Source: Clostridiales bacterium UBA1777
GTDB taxonomy: Bacteria; Bacillota; Clostridia; Oscillospirales; Oscillospiraceae
Direction: 5' to 3'
Assembly (NCBI GenBank): GCA_002315275.1
Contig: DCGN01000132.1
Location: 2,155-8,502, forward strand
DNA: 6,348 nucleotides
The notes below the pieces were generated by a model. It ran no database searches. It worked only from the letters and a program-made list of their open reading frames with translations, and was not told the DNA's origin. Position 1 is the stretch's first letter. Each line of letters begins with the position of its first letter. The position numbers were made by a program, and so were the translations under genes. Positions 1 through 6,326 of this stretch are shown in pieces.

Positions 1-878
1 TCTCCGGAGCAGAAAACTATGTATGTCTCTCCGGGATAGAGTGTTTTGTCGGGGAGAGAGTATTCTTTGATCGTGTCAAGGTTGTCGTTCAGGTAATAGT
101 CGGAGAGATTGACGGAGCTGTCGGATACGTTCTTCAGCTCGATCCAATCGTAGTACTCCCAGTTCTGCCAGCAGTATGTGCTGTTATACGGGGCGACCTC
201 ATATATTACGAGTGCGCCGTGGTCATCATTTTCGGAGATGTATTTTTCATAATCGGTGTTTGCGTAGCCGGGGGTGGCGAGGTAGGTGAGGCTCATGCTG
301 TCTCCCCCGACTGTAACGGACTGATCGTCGTCACAGGCGGGATATGTAACGGAGCATATTACGCTGCCGCGGGGGGAGAGCAGAGAAACCGTTTCGCCGA
401 GGCTGCTTAACGAAAAGTCGGTATGGAGCTCGGAATCTGAGCTGTTCTTGCCTGAACAGAAGACAACGATGCGCTCTCCGGGATTCAGAGTCGCTGCCGG
501 AAACACCCAGCCTGAGGAACCCGCTTTGTCGGACAGCGAGCAGCCCGTGAGATCTATGGCAGAGCTGCCGGAGTTGAGTATTTCGACCCAATCTGAATAA
601 TTGCCGTCCTTATCGGTGATGAAGCTCTTGTTGGAAGGCATGATCTCGGTTATCTCGAGCGGGTAATCCTGATCGGGCTCCAGAGAGGGCTCGGGAGCGG
701 CCGATTCCTCAGCGGGCAATGTCGTCGGCGAGGGAATGAGCTCGTCAATGGCAGGGATAACGTATTGCGCGCTGCTGTCGAGACGGCAGTAAACTATAAC
801 GCCGATAGCTGCCACGAGGACAATGAAGCATATCAGCTTAAATGTAAATTTAATCGATTTCGGCTTTCTGTTTGACAT
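1..878 (-). CDS. Membrane-anchored protein with tandem lamin-tail domains (3' end beyond window)
   Basis: An open frame of 292 codons reads from ATG at 878 to the left edge without a stop, so the C-terminus is missing. Upstream on the minus strand, GGAGAG (889-884) lies 5 nt from the ATG and supports this start. A basic N-terminus is followed by a hydrophobic segment at about residues 14-30, a signal anchor or uncleaved signal peptide. A Pro/Glu/Ser-rich linker covers about 42-71. The first lamin-tail (LTD) unit, about 72-205, shows EITEIMPSN, DWVEILN, LSD, LNPGERIVVFCSG and the closing TPGYAN. A second unit starts at about 222 (LVIYEVAP, DWIELKN, YPGETYIVFCSG) and is cut by the edge. LTDs are beta-sandwich modules common on secreted or surface proteins. 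In clostridia such N-termini often precede a CotH-kinase-like domain, but none is visible here. It is transcribed divergently from the exporter operon, so no functional link is implied. Confidence 0.85.
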   Translation of the reverse strand, partial: MSNRKPKSIKFTFKLICFIVLVAAIGVIVYCRLDSSAQYVIPAIDELIPSPTTLPAEESAAPEPSLEPDQDYPLEITEIMPSNKSFITDKDGNYSDWVEILNSGSSAIDLTGCSLSDKAGSSGWVFPAATLNPGERIVVFCSGKNSSDSELHTDFSLSSLGETVSLLSPRGSVICSVTYPACDDDQSVTVGGDSMSLTYLATPGYANTDYEKYISENDDHGALVIYEVAPYNSTYCWQNWEYYDWIELKNVSDSSVNLSDYYLNDNLDTIKEYSLPDKTLYPGETYIVFCSG

Positions 879-883
879 CGAAA

Positions 884-889
884 CTCTCC
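884..889 (-). promoter_or_regulatory. Ribosome binding site of the lamin-tail gene
   Basis: GGAGAG read on the minus strand, 5 nt before the ATG at 878. It fixes the start of the lamin-tail protein. Confidence 0.6.
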
Positions 890-909
890 ATAATAAATGA
901 TTACAGATT

Positions 910-938
910 ATTATAATCCTTTTTTGAATTCTTGCAAA
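910..938 (-). promoter_or_regulatory. Probable sigma-A-type promoter of the lamin-tail gene
   Basis: On the minus strand a perfect TATAAT (915-910) lies 17 nt downstream of TTTGCA (938-933), a 4/6 match to the -35 consensus. Transcription would begin near 903, giving a leader of about 25 nt that contains the GGAGAG ribosome binding site. Judged by consensus match only. Confidence 0.5.
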
Positions 939-991
939 GCCCTTTTTACGGGAATGCTGTTGATTTAAGAAAAAATAGCTCAAAAAAGTGT

Positions 992-1020
992 TTGCTCAAA
1001 TCAAAAGCATGCTATATAAT
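992..1020 (+). promoter_or_regulatory. Candidate promoter P1 of the exporter operon
   Basis: A perfect TATAAT -10 (1015-1020) sits 17 nt after a weak TTGCTC -35 (992-997, 3/6 match). The start point would be near 1027, leaving a leader of nearly 90 nt. The weak -35 and the direct repeat and palindrome overlapping this promoter would suit activator or repressor control, but that is inference. Confidence 0.45.
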
Positions 1021-1037
1021 TAGTATGTATTATTTTT

Positions 1038-1064
1038 TTGACTTATTAAGTAAATCTTTATGAT
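1038..1064 (+). promoter_or_regulatory. Alternative promoter P2 of the exporter operon
   Basis: TTGACT (1038-1043, 5/6 match to the -35 consensus) is followed after 15 nt by TATGAT (1059-1064, 5/6 match to the -10). The -35 is better than in P1 but the spacer is shorter than the preferred 17 nt. P1 and P2 may both be used, or only one may be real. Confidence 0.3.
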
Positions 1065-1079
1065 ATTATGATATTATAA
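1058..1079 (+). repeat. AT-rich tandem octamer repeat in the operon leader
   Basis: TTATGATA occurs twice back to back (1058-1065 and 1066-1073) and is followed by a partial third copy, TTATAA. The repeat lies between the candidate promoters and the ribosome binding site. It supplies several overlapping -10-like hexamers. Confidence 0.6.
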
Positions 1080-1100
1080 CAAGTAAATGAAAAACGTGAC

Positions 1101-1106
1101 AAGGAG
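1101..1106 (+). promoter_or_regulatory. Ribosome binding site that decides the adaptor 1 start
   Basis: AAGGAG is 7 nt before the ATG at 1114. The upstream in-frame ATG at 1087 is preceded only by AT-rich sequence with no purine-rich site. The start at 1114 is therefore preferred. Confidence 0.75.
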
Positions 1107-1113
1107 ATGTCCA

Positions 1114-2760
1114 ATGAGCAGTAATCGCAGGAAAAACGTGCCGAGCGAAAAAAGCGTAAGAAAAACTGCGCTGATAATTGCGGTGATAGCAGTTTCGCTT
1201 ATTGTCGCTGTGGTGATACTTCGAGGCGTGGTAAAGGAAAAATTCGGCGTTGAAAAGGTCAAAGAGGTACTGTCGGCCAATGCGGAGACCGGCAGCATAA
1301 GTATGTCTGTGACCGGTTCGGGTACGCTCAGCGATGACGATGTAGAGAAGCTTGAGATACCGGACGGCGTAAAAATAGAAAAGCTTTATGTCAGCCGCGG
1401 AGATACCGTTGCCGTCGGCGATAAGCTCGCTTCCGTTGATGAAAACACGGTGCTGTCCGCGATGTCGGACGTGTCGAGTAAAATCGATATTATCGACAAA
1501 CAGATCGATGCCGCCTCCGGCGAAAAGATCAGCAGTGTTATAAAATCTCCGGTGAGGGGCAGGGTCAAAACTATTTATGCTCATGTAGGAAGCGATGTGG
1601 CCTCCATAATGTATGAAAGCGGCGCGCTTATGCTCATCTCGACTGACGGATATATGCTGCTTGAGCTTGAAACGGATAAGCTCAGCAAGGGTGAAACCGT
1701 GAACGTGAGCTGCTCCGACGGAAGATCCTACACTGGCTTCGTATCCGATTTTGACGGCGTGGTCGCCGATATCCTCATCACGGATGACGGCCCGAGAGCC
1801 GGAGAGACGGTGAAGGTTGAAAATATCAGCAGAGAATATATCGGAGAGGGCGTTCTTGAGATCAACGAGCCGATTAAGATCACCGGCTATACGGGCACGG
1901 TCAAGGCCGTGAAGTTCGGCGAAGACAAGCTTGTAAAAATAAACGAACCGCTCATTGAGCTTTCGGACACCGGATATTCATCAAACTACCATACTTTGCT
2001 TGCCGATAGAGAGGAGCTTGAGGAAGAGCTCAGGCAGCTCATAACGATATATAAGGAAAACGGCATTAATTCCACGGTGGCCGGTACAGTCAAGGAGATA
2101 AATGCCGAGGAAGGCAGCACCGGATCGAGCGCCTCTTCCGCAAACAGTATGGCGTACACCTCTGCTGCCGGCAGCGCAGACGCGGAAAAACGCACCTTCA
2201 ACATTTGCCCGGATGAGAATATGTCCGTTTCCGTTCGTGTTGACGAGAGCGAGATACTCTCCGTTGCGGTCGGTCAGAAGGCGACAGTCAAGGTGGATTC
2301 CATTGAGGATAAGACCTTTGAAGGCACCGTGACCGAAATAGACAAATTCGGAGAGAGCGCCGGGGGCGTAACCTCTTACACCGCGACGATACAGATAGCA
2401 AAAACAGACGGGATGCTTGCCGGCATGTCCGCAAGCGTGACTATAATTATTGACAGTGTTGCCGACGGGATAAATATCCCTGCCGACGCTCTCAACAAAA
2501 CGAGCGCGGGGTATTACGTTTATACCTCCTACGATGAGAAAGAGGGTACTCTCGGCGGCATGAAAGAGGTCACGGTCGGAGTTATGAACTCGAAGACCGC
2601 GGAAATCACGTCAGGTCTCTATGAGGGAGAAACTGTATACTATATCGATCCGTCCAAGAAGAACCTCGTGTCTATCGGCGGTATGACGTTTGACATGGAC
2701 GAAATGGCTGCGATGAGCGAAGGAAGCTCGTATGACAGCTCATACGGCGCAGAGGGCTGA
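1114..2760 (+). CDS. ABC-exporter membrane-fusion adaptor 1 (HlyD/MacA/YknX-like)
   Basis: This 548-residue protein is an extracytoplasmic adaptor of a MacB-type exporter. A basic N-terminus and one transmembrane helix (about 18-36) anchor it. A first lipoyl half lies at about 85-109 (YVSRGDTVAVGDKLASVD), a short helical segment at about 112-138, and the second half at about 142-176 (VIKSPVRGRVK). A barrel-like stretch spans about 180-250. A second, similar unit follows: GYTGTVKAVKF near 258-268, a charged helical hairpin at about 289-315, STVAGTVKEI at about 320-329, a Ser/Ala/Gly-rich insert at about 334-357, a barrel at about 370-457 (VDESEILSVAVGQKATVKVD) and a membrane-proximal domain (INIPADAL). 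The tail, 524-548, is rich in Met, Ser and acidic residues. Canonical adaptors have one such unit and are usually about 370-420 residues. The ATPase gene starts 4 nt downstream. An upstream ATG (1087) would add nine residues but lacks a ribosome binding site. Its paralogue lies at the operon's other end. Family and role are secure; the substrate is unknown. Confidence 0.88.
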   Translation: MSSNRRKNVPSEKSVRKTALIIAVIAVSLIVAVVILRGVVKEKFGVEKVKEVLSANAETGSISMSVTGSGTLSDDDVEKLEIPDGVKIEKLYVSRGDTVAVGDKLASVDENTVLSAMSDVSSKIDIIDKQIDAASGEKISSVIKSPVRGRVKTIYAHVGSDVASIMYESGALMLISTDGYMLLELETDKLSKGETVNVSCSDGRSYTGFVSDFDGVVADILITDDGPRAGETVKVENISREYIGEGVLEINEPIKITGYTGTVKAVKFGEDKLVKINEPLIELSDTGYSSNYHTLLADREELEEELRQLITIYKENGINSTVAGTVKEINAEEGSTGSSASSANSMAYTSAAGSADAEKRTFNICPDENMSVSVRVDESEILSVAVGQKATVKVDSIEDKTFEGTVTEIDKFGESAGGVTSYTATIQIAKTDGMLAGMSASVTIIIDSVADGINIPADALNKTSAGYYVYTSYDEKEGTLGGMKEVTVGVMNSKTAEITSGLYEGETVYYIDPSKKNLVSIGGMTFDMDEMAAMSEGSSYDSSYGAEG

Positions 2761-2764
2761 GCCG

Positions 2765-3433
2765 ATGATACGAATAACAGATCTTTGCAAGACCTATAAA
2801 ATAGGCGATGAAGAGGTGCATGCGCTCGATCATGCAAGCCTTCATGTCGCACCTGGAGAGTTCGTGAGTGTAATTGGCCCATCGGGAAGCGGCAAGTCCA
2901 CTCTGATGAATATAATCGGCTGTCTCGATACGGCGGACTCGGGTGAGTATATGCTTGATAACATCCCGATCGAGGCCTATACGGAAAATCAGCTGGCCGC
3001 GATACGCAACAAAAAAATAGGCTTCGTGTTTCAGAGCTTCAATCTCATCCCGAAGCTGACGGCAGAGGAAAATGTTGAGCTGCCGCTGATATATCAGGGA
3101 GTAAAAAAGTCTGAGAGAAATAAACTCGTTGCCGCGGCGCTCGAGCGTGTTGCACTCGCGAAAAGAGCGAACCACTATCCGACGGAGCTTTCGGGCGGCC
3201 AGCAGCAGAGAGTGGCTATAGCAAGAGCAATAGTCACGAGACCGTCTCTCATACTCGCCGATGAGCCGACGGGCAACCTCGATTCCAAAACATCGGCGGA
3301 AATAATCGATATATTCCGGGAGCTGAATGAACAGGGGAACACTATCGTTCTCATCACACATGACGATAATGTTGCGGCAAAGGCCCGGAGAAGCGTGCAT
3401 ATTCTTGACGGCAGACTGACGGAGGTGAGATGA
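2765..3433 (+). CDS. ABC exporter ATPase (MacB/LolD/YknY-type)
   Basis: A 222-residue cytoplasmic nucleotide-binding subunit that hydrolyses ATP to drive the permease encoded next. All catalytic motifs are intact: A-loop Y11, Walker A GPSGSGKST (38-46), Q-loop Q90 in FVFQSFNLIP, signature LSGGQQQR (142-149), Walker B LILADEP (162-168) with catalytic E167, D-loop NLDS (171-174) and switch H199 (ITHD). The Q-loop region and the GNLDSKT element are typical of the MacB/LolD/FtsE-like branch that partners FtsX-fold permeases. Length is normal for a stand-alone subunit. The ATG at 2765, 4 nt after the adaptor stop, is chosen because MIRITDL is the usual N-terminus of the family; AGAGGG (2751-2756) lies 8 nt upstream. 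An in-frame ATG at 2732 would overlap the adaptor and add an atypical extension. Confidence 0.95.
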   Translation: MIRITDLCKTYKIGDEEVHALDHASLHVAPGEFVSVIGPSGSGKSTLMNIIGCLDTADSGEYMLDNIPIEAYTENQLAAIRNKKIGFVFQSFNLIPKLTAEENVELPLIYQGVKKSERNKLVAAALERVALAKRANHYPTELSGGQQQRVAIARAIVTRPSLILADEPTGNLDSKTSAEIIDIFRELNEQGNTIVLITHDDNVAAKARRSVHILDGRLTEVR

Positions 3434-3434
3434 T

Positions 3435-4631
3435 ATGAGCTCATTCATTCAGTCATTCAAGATGGCGATCAAGTCCATAAGCGGCAACAGAATGCGTGCT
3501 TTCCTCACGATGCTCGGCATTATTATAGGCGTTATGGCGCTTGTTATCCTTGTCAGCCTCGTCAGGGGCGCAACGGGAACGGTGACGGACACTATCTCGA
3601 GCCTCGGAACCGATCTAGTTACCGTCACGGTGAAAAACGATATGGGACGTCCTATCTATTTCTCAGACCTTGCCGAATGGGAAAAGGAAGACGGCGTCGG
3701 CCGCATTACTACCTCCAAAACCACGAGCGCTACGGCGAAGTACGGAGCGGAGAATGAGTCCATTTCTCTCTACGGAGTTACTGCGTCCTACAGCGATGTG
3801 CAGGAGATGGAGCTCGTGCTCGGCCGCTACATCAAGTCTGCCGACGTGGACAACAGCAGCAGCGTCTGCGTGATAAATGAGACCGCCGCCGAAAAGCTCC
3901 TCGGCTATACAGACTGCCTCGGCGAGGAAATAAAGCTGAACGGATATGCGTTCACGATCGTAGGCGTGCTTGAGGATGATGAGGATTCGCTTACGGCTCT
4001 TCTCACGAGCGGAACGCTTATTGCGCACATCCCATACTCTTCTTTAATAAAAATGTCATCCGATGTGCCCTCCGAGATAACGACCTTCTACGCATCCGCG
4101 CCCGAAGGCTGCACGATGGAGGAAACAGACAGCGCTATTACCGAGCTTCTGATGCAGCGCTTTGATGACGAGGATGCCTTTGAGGTTTCAAGCCAGAACA
4201 TAATGGAAGACGCAATGAGCGATATCACGGGCGTGCTCACGATACTGCTCGGCGGCATAGCTGCGATATCTCTCATCGTCGGCGGGGTAGGCATAATGAA
4301 TATCATGCTTGTCACGGTTACGGAGAGAACTCGCGAGATCGGTATCCGCAAGGCGATAGGCGCAAGCAGGGGAGTTATCCTTCAGCAGTTCCTCATAGAG
4401 AGCGTTGTACTGTGCATGTTCGGCTGCCTTATAGGTATCGGCTGCTCATGGGGCATACTGCGCGCGATATCCGTTGTCGTGTCGAGCCTTGACATCACGT
4501 TCAAGATGGATGCCTCGGTCGTGCTGATAGCCGTTTTGTTCTGCTTTGCAATAGGAATATGCTTCGGCCTTTATCCTGCAAACAAGGCTGCTAAGATGAA
4601 GCCGATAGATGCCCTGCATTACGGAGGATAA
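3435..4631 (+). CDS. ABC exporter permease with MacB-type periplasmic core and FtsX domain (YknZ-like)
   Basis: This 398-residue membrane subunit has the standard four-helix layout of type VII ABC (MacB/FtsX) permeases. Helix 1 is at about 22-43 and is preceded by the family's N-terminal stretch ending GNRMRAFLTMLGI. A large extracytoplasmic core domain covers about 46-262. The C-terminal FtsX region has helices at about 266-295, 316-348 and 360-381. ERTREIGIRKAIGA (297-310) is the cytoplasmic coupling segment, and YPANKAAKMKPIDALHY (380-396) is the characteristic end. In this family ATP hydrolysis moves the outer domain mechanically and expels substrate without a classical membrane channel. 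In E. coli MacB the ATPase is fused to the permease; here they are separate. The start follows a strong GGAGGTGA site (3421-3428, 6 nt spacing) and lies 1 nt after the ATPase stop, implying coupled translation and 1:1 output. The substrate cannot be inferred. Confidence 0.93.
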   Translation: MSSFIQSFKMAIKSISGNRMRAFLTMLGIIIGVMALVILVSLVRGATGTVTDTISSLGTDLVTVTVKNDMGRPIYFSDLAEWEKEDGVGRITTSKTTSATAKYGAENESISLYGVTASYSDVQEMELVLGRYIKSADVDNSSSVCVINETAAEKLLGYTDCLGEEIKLNGYAFTIVGVLEDDEDSLTALLTSGTLIAHIPYSSLIKMSSDVPSEITTFYASAPEGCTMEETDSAITELLMQRFDDEDAFEVSSQNIMEDAMSDITGVLTILLGGIAAISLIVGGVGIMNIMLVTVTERTREIGIRKAIGASRGVILQQFLIESVVLCMFGCLIGIGCSWGILRAISVVVSSLDITFKMDASVVLIAVLFCFAIGICFGLYPANKAAKMKPIDALHYGG

Positions 4632-4634
4632 GAC

Positions 4635-6122
4635 ATGAAGAAACGTTCGAAAAGAATAAGCAGGATCATTGTTGTACTTATCTTTGCCGCGGCCGTTGGG
4701 CTCATAGCGAGAAACAGACTGTCAAATAACACCGAGAAACCCACGTCCCGCGTGGTAGAAGAGGTGCTGAGCGCCGAGGTACATTCCGACACCGTATCGC
4801 AAAAGCTTGTGACCGCCTCCGCTATCAAAGACGCGGAAAGAGAAACGGTTTCTCTCGCGGGATACGTTAAGGTGAAGCAATGGAAGGTCTCGGAGGGAGA
4901 TTATGTTTCCGAGGGGCAGGAGATAGCCTCCGTTGACCAGAATACTCTCAAGAGTGCAATGGCGTACGTCGATAAAAGAATCGCGGATATAGACAAGTCT
5001 CTTAAAAAGGCAAAGATCGACGTTAAAGAGACTGTCATAAAAGCTCCCGTCAGCGGAAGAGTCAAGGAGGTATACGTTGCCGTAAATGACATGGCGTCCG
5101 ATGTGCTTTACGAAAAGGGCGCGCTCGTGGTTATCTCGCTTGACGGTAAGATGGCCGTTGATATTGAATGCACCTCTCTCTTACAGGGAGAGACGGTAAC
5201 CGTCATGCTGCCCGACGGAACGGAGCTTGACGGAACGGTGTCCGAGCTTCTTGACGGCAGTACCGTTGTCACGGTACCGGACAATCTTGCAGACATCGGA
5301 GATGAAGCAACGGTGCAGAAAAACGGCACCGTGCTCGGAAGCGGCTTTTTCTATATCCACAGCGAGCTCAAGCTGAGCGAGTATACGGGTAAGGTAGTCG
5401 ACGTCTTCATAAAGAAGAACGACACGGTCAAAACGGGAAACGGCTTGTTCGTTCTCAGAGAAACGGGGCAGTCAGTCGAATATCAGATGCTCCTTGCCCA
5501 GCGCAGAGAGCTTGAGGAGGACATGGACGCGCTTTTCTCGGCATATGACAAGGGAATGATTACGGCTCCGTATAACGGAAGAATATCAAAGCTCTACGAT
5601 GAAGAGGAGGATGATCCCGAAGCCGAGGAGACCGAGCTCTATGAGATAGATGACTATTCGGAGCTTGAGTTCACCGTATCCGTTGACGAGATGGACGTGC
5701 TCGACATCTCCGTCGGCGATAAGGCAGAGGTCACGCTCGATGCAATTCAGGGAGAGAAGTTTGAGGCGGAAGTGACCGACATCAACTTTAACGGCAAAAA
5801 TGTCGGCGGACATACAAAGTACACCGTAACGCTCACAATGCCGCGTACTCGGGATATGCTCACGGGCATGAACCTCTCCGTAAAGCTTCCCATATCGGAG
5901 AAGACAGTACCGGTGATTCCGATAGAGGCGCTGAACGAGGATTCAAACGGCACGTTTGTATATACCTCGTATGATGAGGAGACAGGGGAGCTCTCCGGAC
6001 CGGTGTACATCACAACGGGCATTTCAGACGAAAAGCTTGTTGAAGTGCGCTCGGGTATAGCCGAGGGTGATACTGTCCTGTACAGATATGCCGACAGAAT
6101 AGAATACGTTTTTGAAAACTGA
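4635..6122 (+). CDS. ABC-exporter membrane-fusion adaptor 2 (HlyD/MacA/YknX-like), paralogue of adaptor 1
   Basis: This 495-residue extracytoplasmic adaptor is clearly related to the first gene of the operon. The basic N-terminus (KKRSKRISR) and a helix at about 10-25 anchor it. Unit one has the lipoyl halves VKQWKVSEGDYVSEGQEIASVD (about 80-101) and VIKAPVSGRVKEVYV (134-148), separated by only about 32 helical residues, then a barrel-like stretch at about 172-243. Unit two has YTGKVVDVFIKKNDTV (250-265), a charged hairpin at about 282-305, ITAPYNGRISKL (309-320), an acidic insert (322-337), a barrel at about 340-427 and the membrane-proximal end with PIEAL. Shared landmarks with adaptor 1 include VDxNT, the VIKxPVxGRVK element and VYTSYDE. 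It lacks adaptor 1's C-terminal Met-rich tail. GGAGGA (4623-4628) lies 6 nt before the ATG, within the last permease codons. It could pair with or replace adaptor 1 in the complex; which of these happens is unknown. Confidence 0.88.
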   Translation: MKKRSKRISRIIVVLIFAAAVGLIARNRLSNNTEKPTSRVVEEVLSAEVHSDTVSQKLVTASAIKDAERETVSLAGYVKVKQWKVSEGDYVSEGQEIASVDQNTLKSAMAYVDKRIADIDKSLKKAKIDVKETVIKAPVSGRVKEVYVAVNDMASDVLYEKGALVVISLDGKMAVDIECTSLLQGETVTVMLPDGTELDGTVSELLDGSTVVTVPDNLADIGDEATVQKNGTVLGSGFFYIHSELKLSEYTGKVVDVFIKKNDTVKTGNGLFVLRETGQSVEYQMLLAQRRELEEDMDALFSAYDKGMITAPYNGRISKLYDEEEDDPEAEETELYEIDDYSELEFTVSVDEMDVLDISVGDKAEVTLDAIQGEKFEAEVTDINFNGKNVGGHTKYTVTLTMPRTRDMLTGMNLSVKLPISEKTVPVIPIEALNEDSNGTFVYTSYDEETGELSGPVYITTGISDEKLVEVRSGIAEGDTVLYRYADRIEYVFEN

Positions 6123-6134
6123 TAATTAAAGACA

Positions 6135-6179
6135 GAGCGGCTTTATTGCGGATGAGTCCGCAGAGAGCCGCTTCGTTTT
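6135..6179 (+). terminator. Intrinsic terminator of the exporter operon, nested hairpin
   Basis: A 7-bp outer stem, AGCGGCT (6136-6142) with AGCCGCT (6166-6172), can be extended by a G-T pair. It encloses a perfect 6-bp inner stem, TGCGGA (6147-6152) with TCCGCA (6157-6162), closed by a TGAG tetraloop. A short T run (6176-6179) follows. It lies 13 nt after the last stop codon, which fits rho-independent termination of the four-gene operon before the tRNA promoter. Confidence 0.8.
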
Positions 6180-6201
6180 ATGAATGAGTGTATAAAAGCA
6201 C

Positions 6202-6230
6202 TTGAATTTTTATTTGAGATAAGTTATAAT
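6202..6230 (+). promoter_or_regulatory. Promoter of the tRNA-Leu gene
   Basis: TTGAAT (6202-6207, 4/6 match to the -35) and a perfect TATAAT (6225-6230) are separated by the ideal 17 nt. Transcription would start near 6237, a few bases before the mature tRNA 5' end at 6241, leaving a very short leader for RNase P to remove. Confidence 0.8.
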
Positions 6231-6240
6231 ATCCACACTT

Positions 6241-6326
6241 GCCGGTGTGATGGAATGGTAGACGTGACGGACTCAAAATCCGTTGGTGGCAACACCGTGT
6301 GGGTTCGAGTCCCACCACCGGCACCA
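6241..6326 (+). tRNA. tRNA-Leu (anticodon CAA)
   Basis: An 86-nt class II tRNA that decodes UUG. The acceptor stem GCCGGTG pairs with CACCGGC (6316-6322), followed by discriminator A (6323) and an encoded CCA (6324-6326). The D stem is ATG (6250-6252) with CGT (6263-6265), around a loop containing GGTA. The anticodon stem ACGGA/TCCGT closes the loop CTCAAAA, with CAA at 6274-6276. The long variable arm GGTG-GCAA-CACC (6285-6296) is the leucine/serine class hallmark. The T stem GTGGG/CCCAC (6299-6303, 6311-6315) holds the loop TTCGAGT. All stems pair; the D stem includes one T-G wobble. No integrase or repeated tRNA end is visible in the 22 bases that follow. Confidence 0.97.

Noticed and set aside
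331..591. Minus-strand open frame of 86 codons inside the lamin-tail gene
   Set aside because: It lies in a different frame from the lamin-tail protein, whose domain motifs continue through this stretch.
1060..1079. Two overlapping four-codon mini-ORFs (Met-Ile-Leu-stop) in the leader
   Set aside because: They arise from the TTATGATA repeat and have no ribosome binding site, so a leader-peptide attenuator is not supported.
1087..1113. Upstream in-frame ATG that would add nine residues to adaptor 1
   Set aside because: No ribosome binding site precedes it, whereas AAGGAG is well placed for the ATG at 1114. The nine residues themselves overlap that site.
1066..1584. Minus-strand open frame of 172 codons opposite adaptor 1
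   Set aside because: Shadow of the adaptor coding strand; composition and residues look arbitrary and there is no domain.
2732..2764. Upstream in-frame ATG for the ATPase
   Set aside because: It would overlap the end of adaptor 1 and add a non-family extension before the typical MIRITDL start, which has its own purine-rich site.
2672..3448. Long minus-strand open frame (258 codons) opposite the ATPase
   Set aside because: It is antisense to a gene with all catalytic motifs intact, and its translation shows no recognisable domain.
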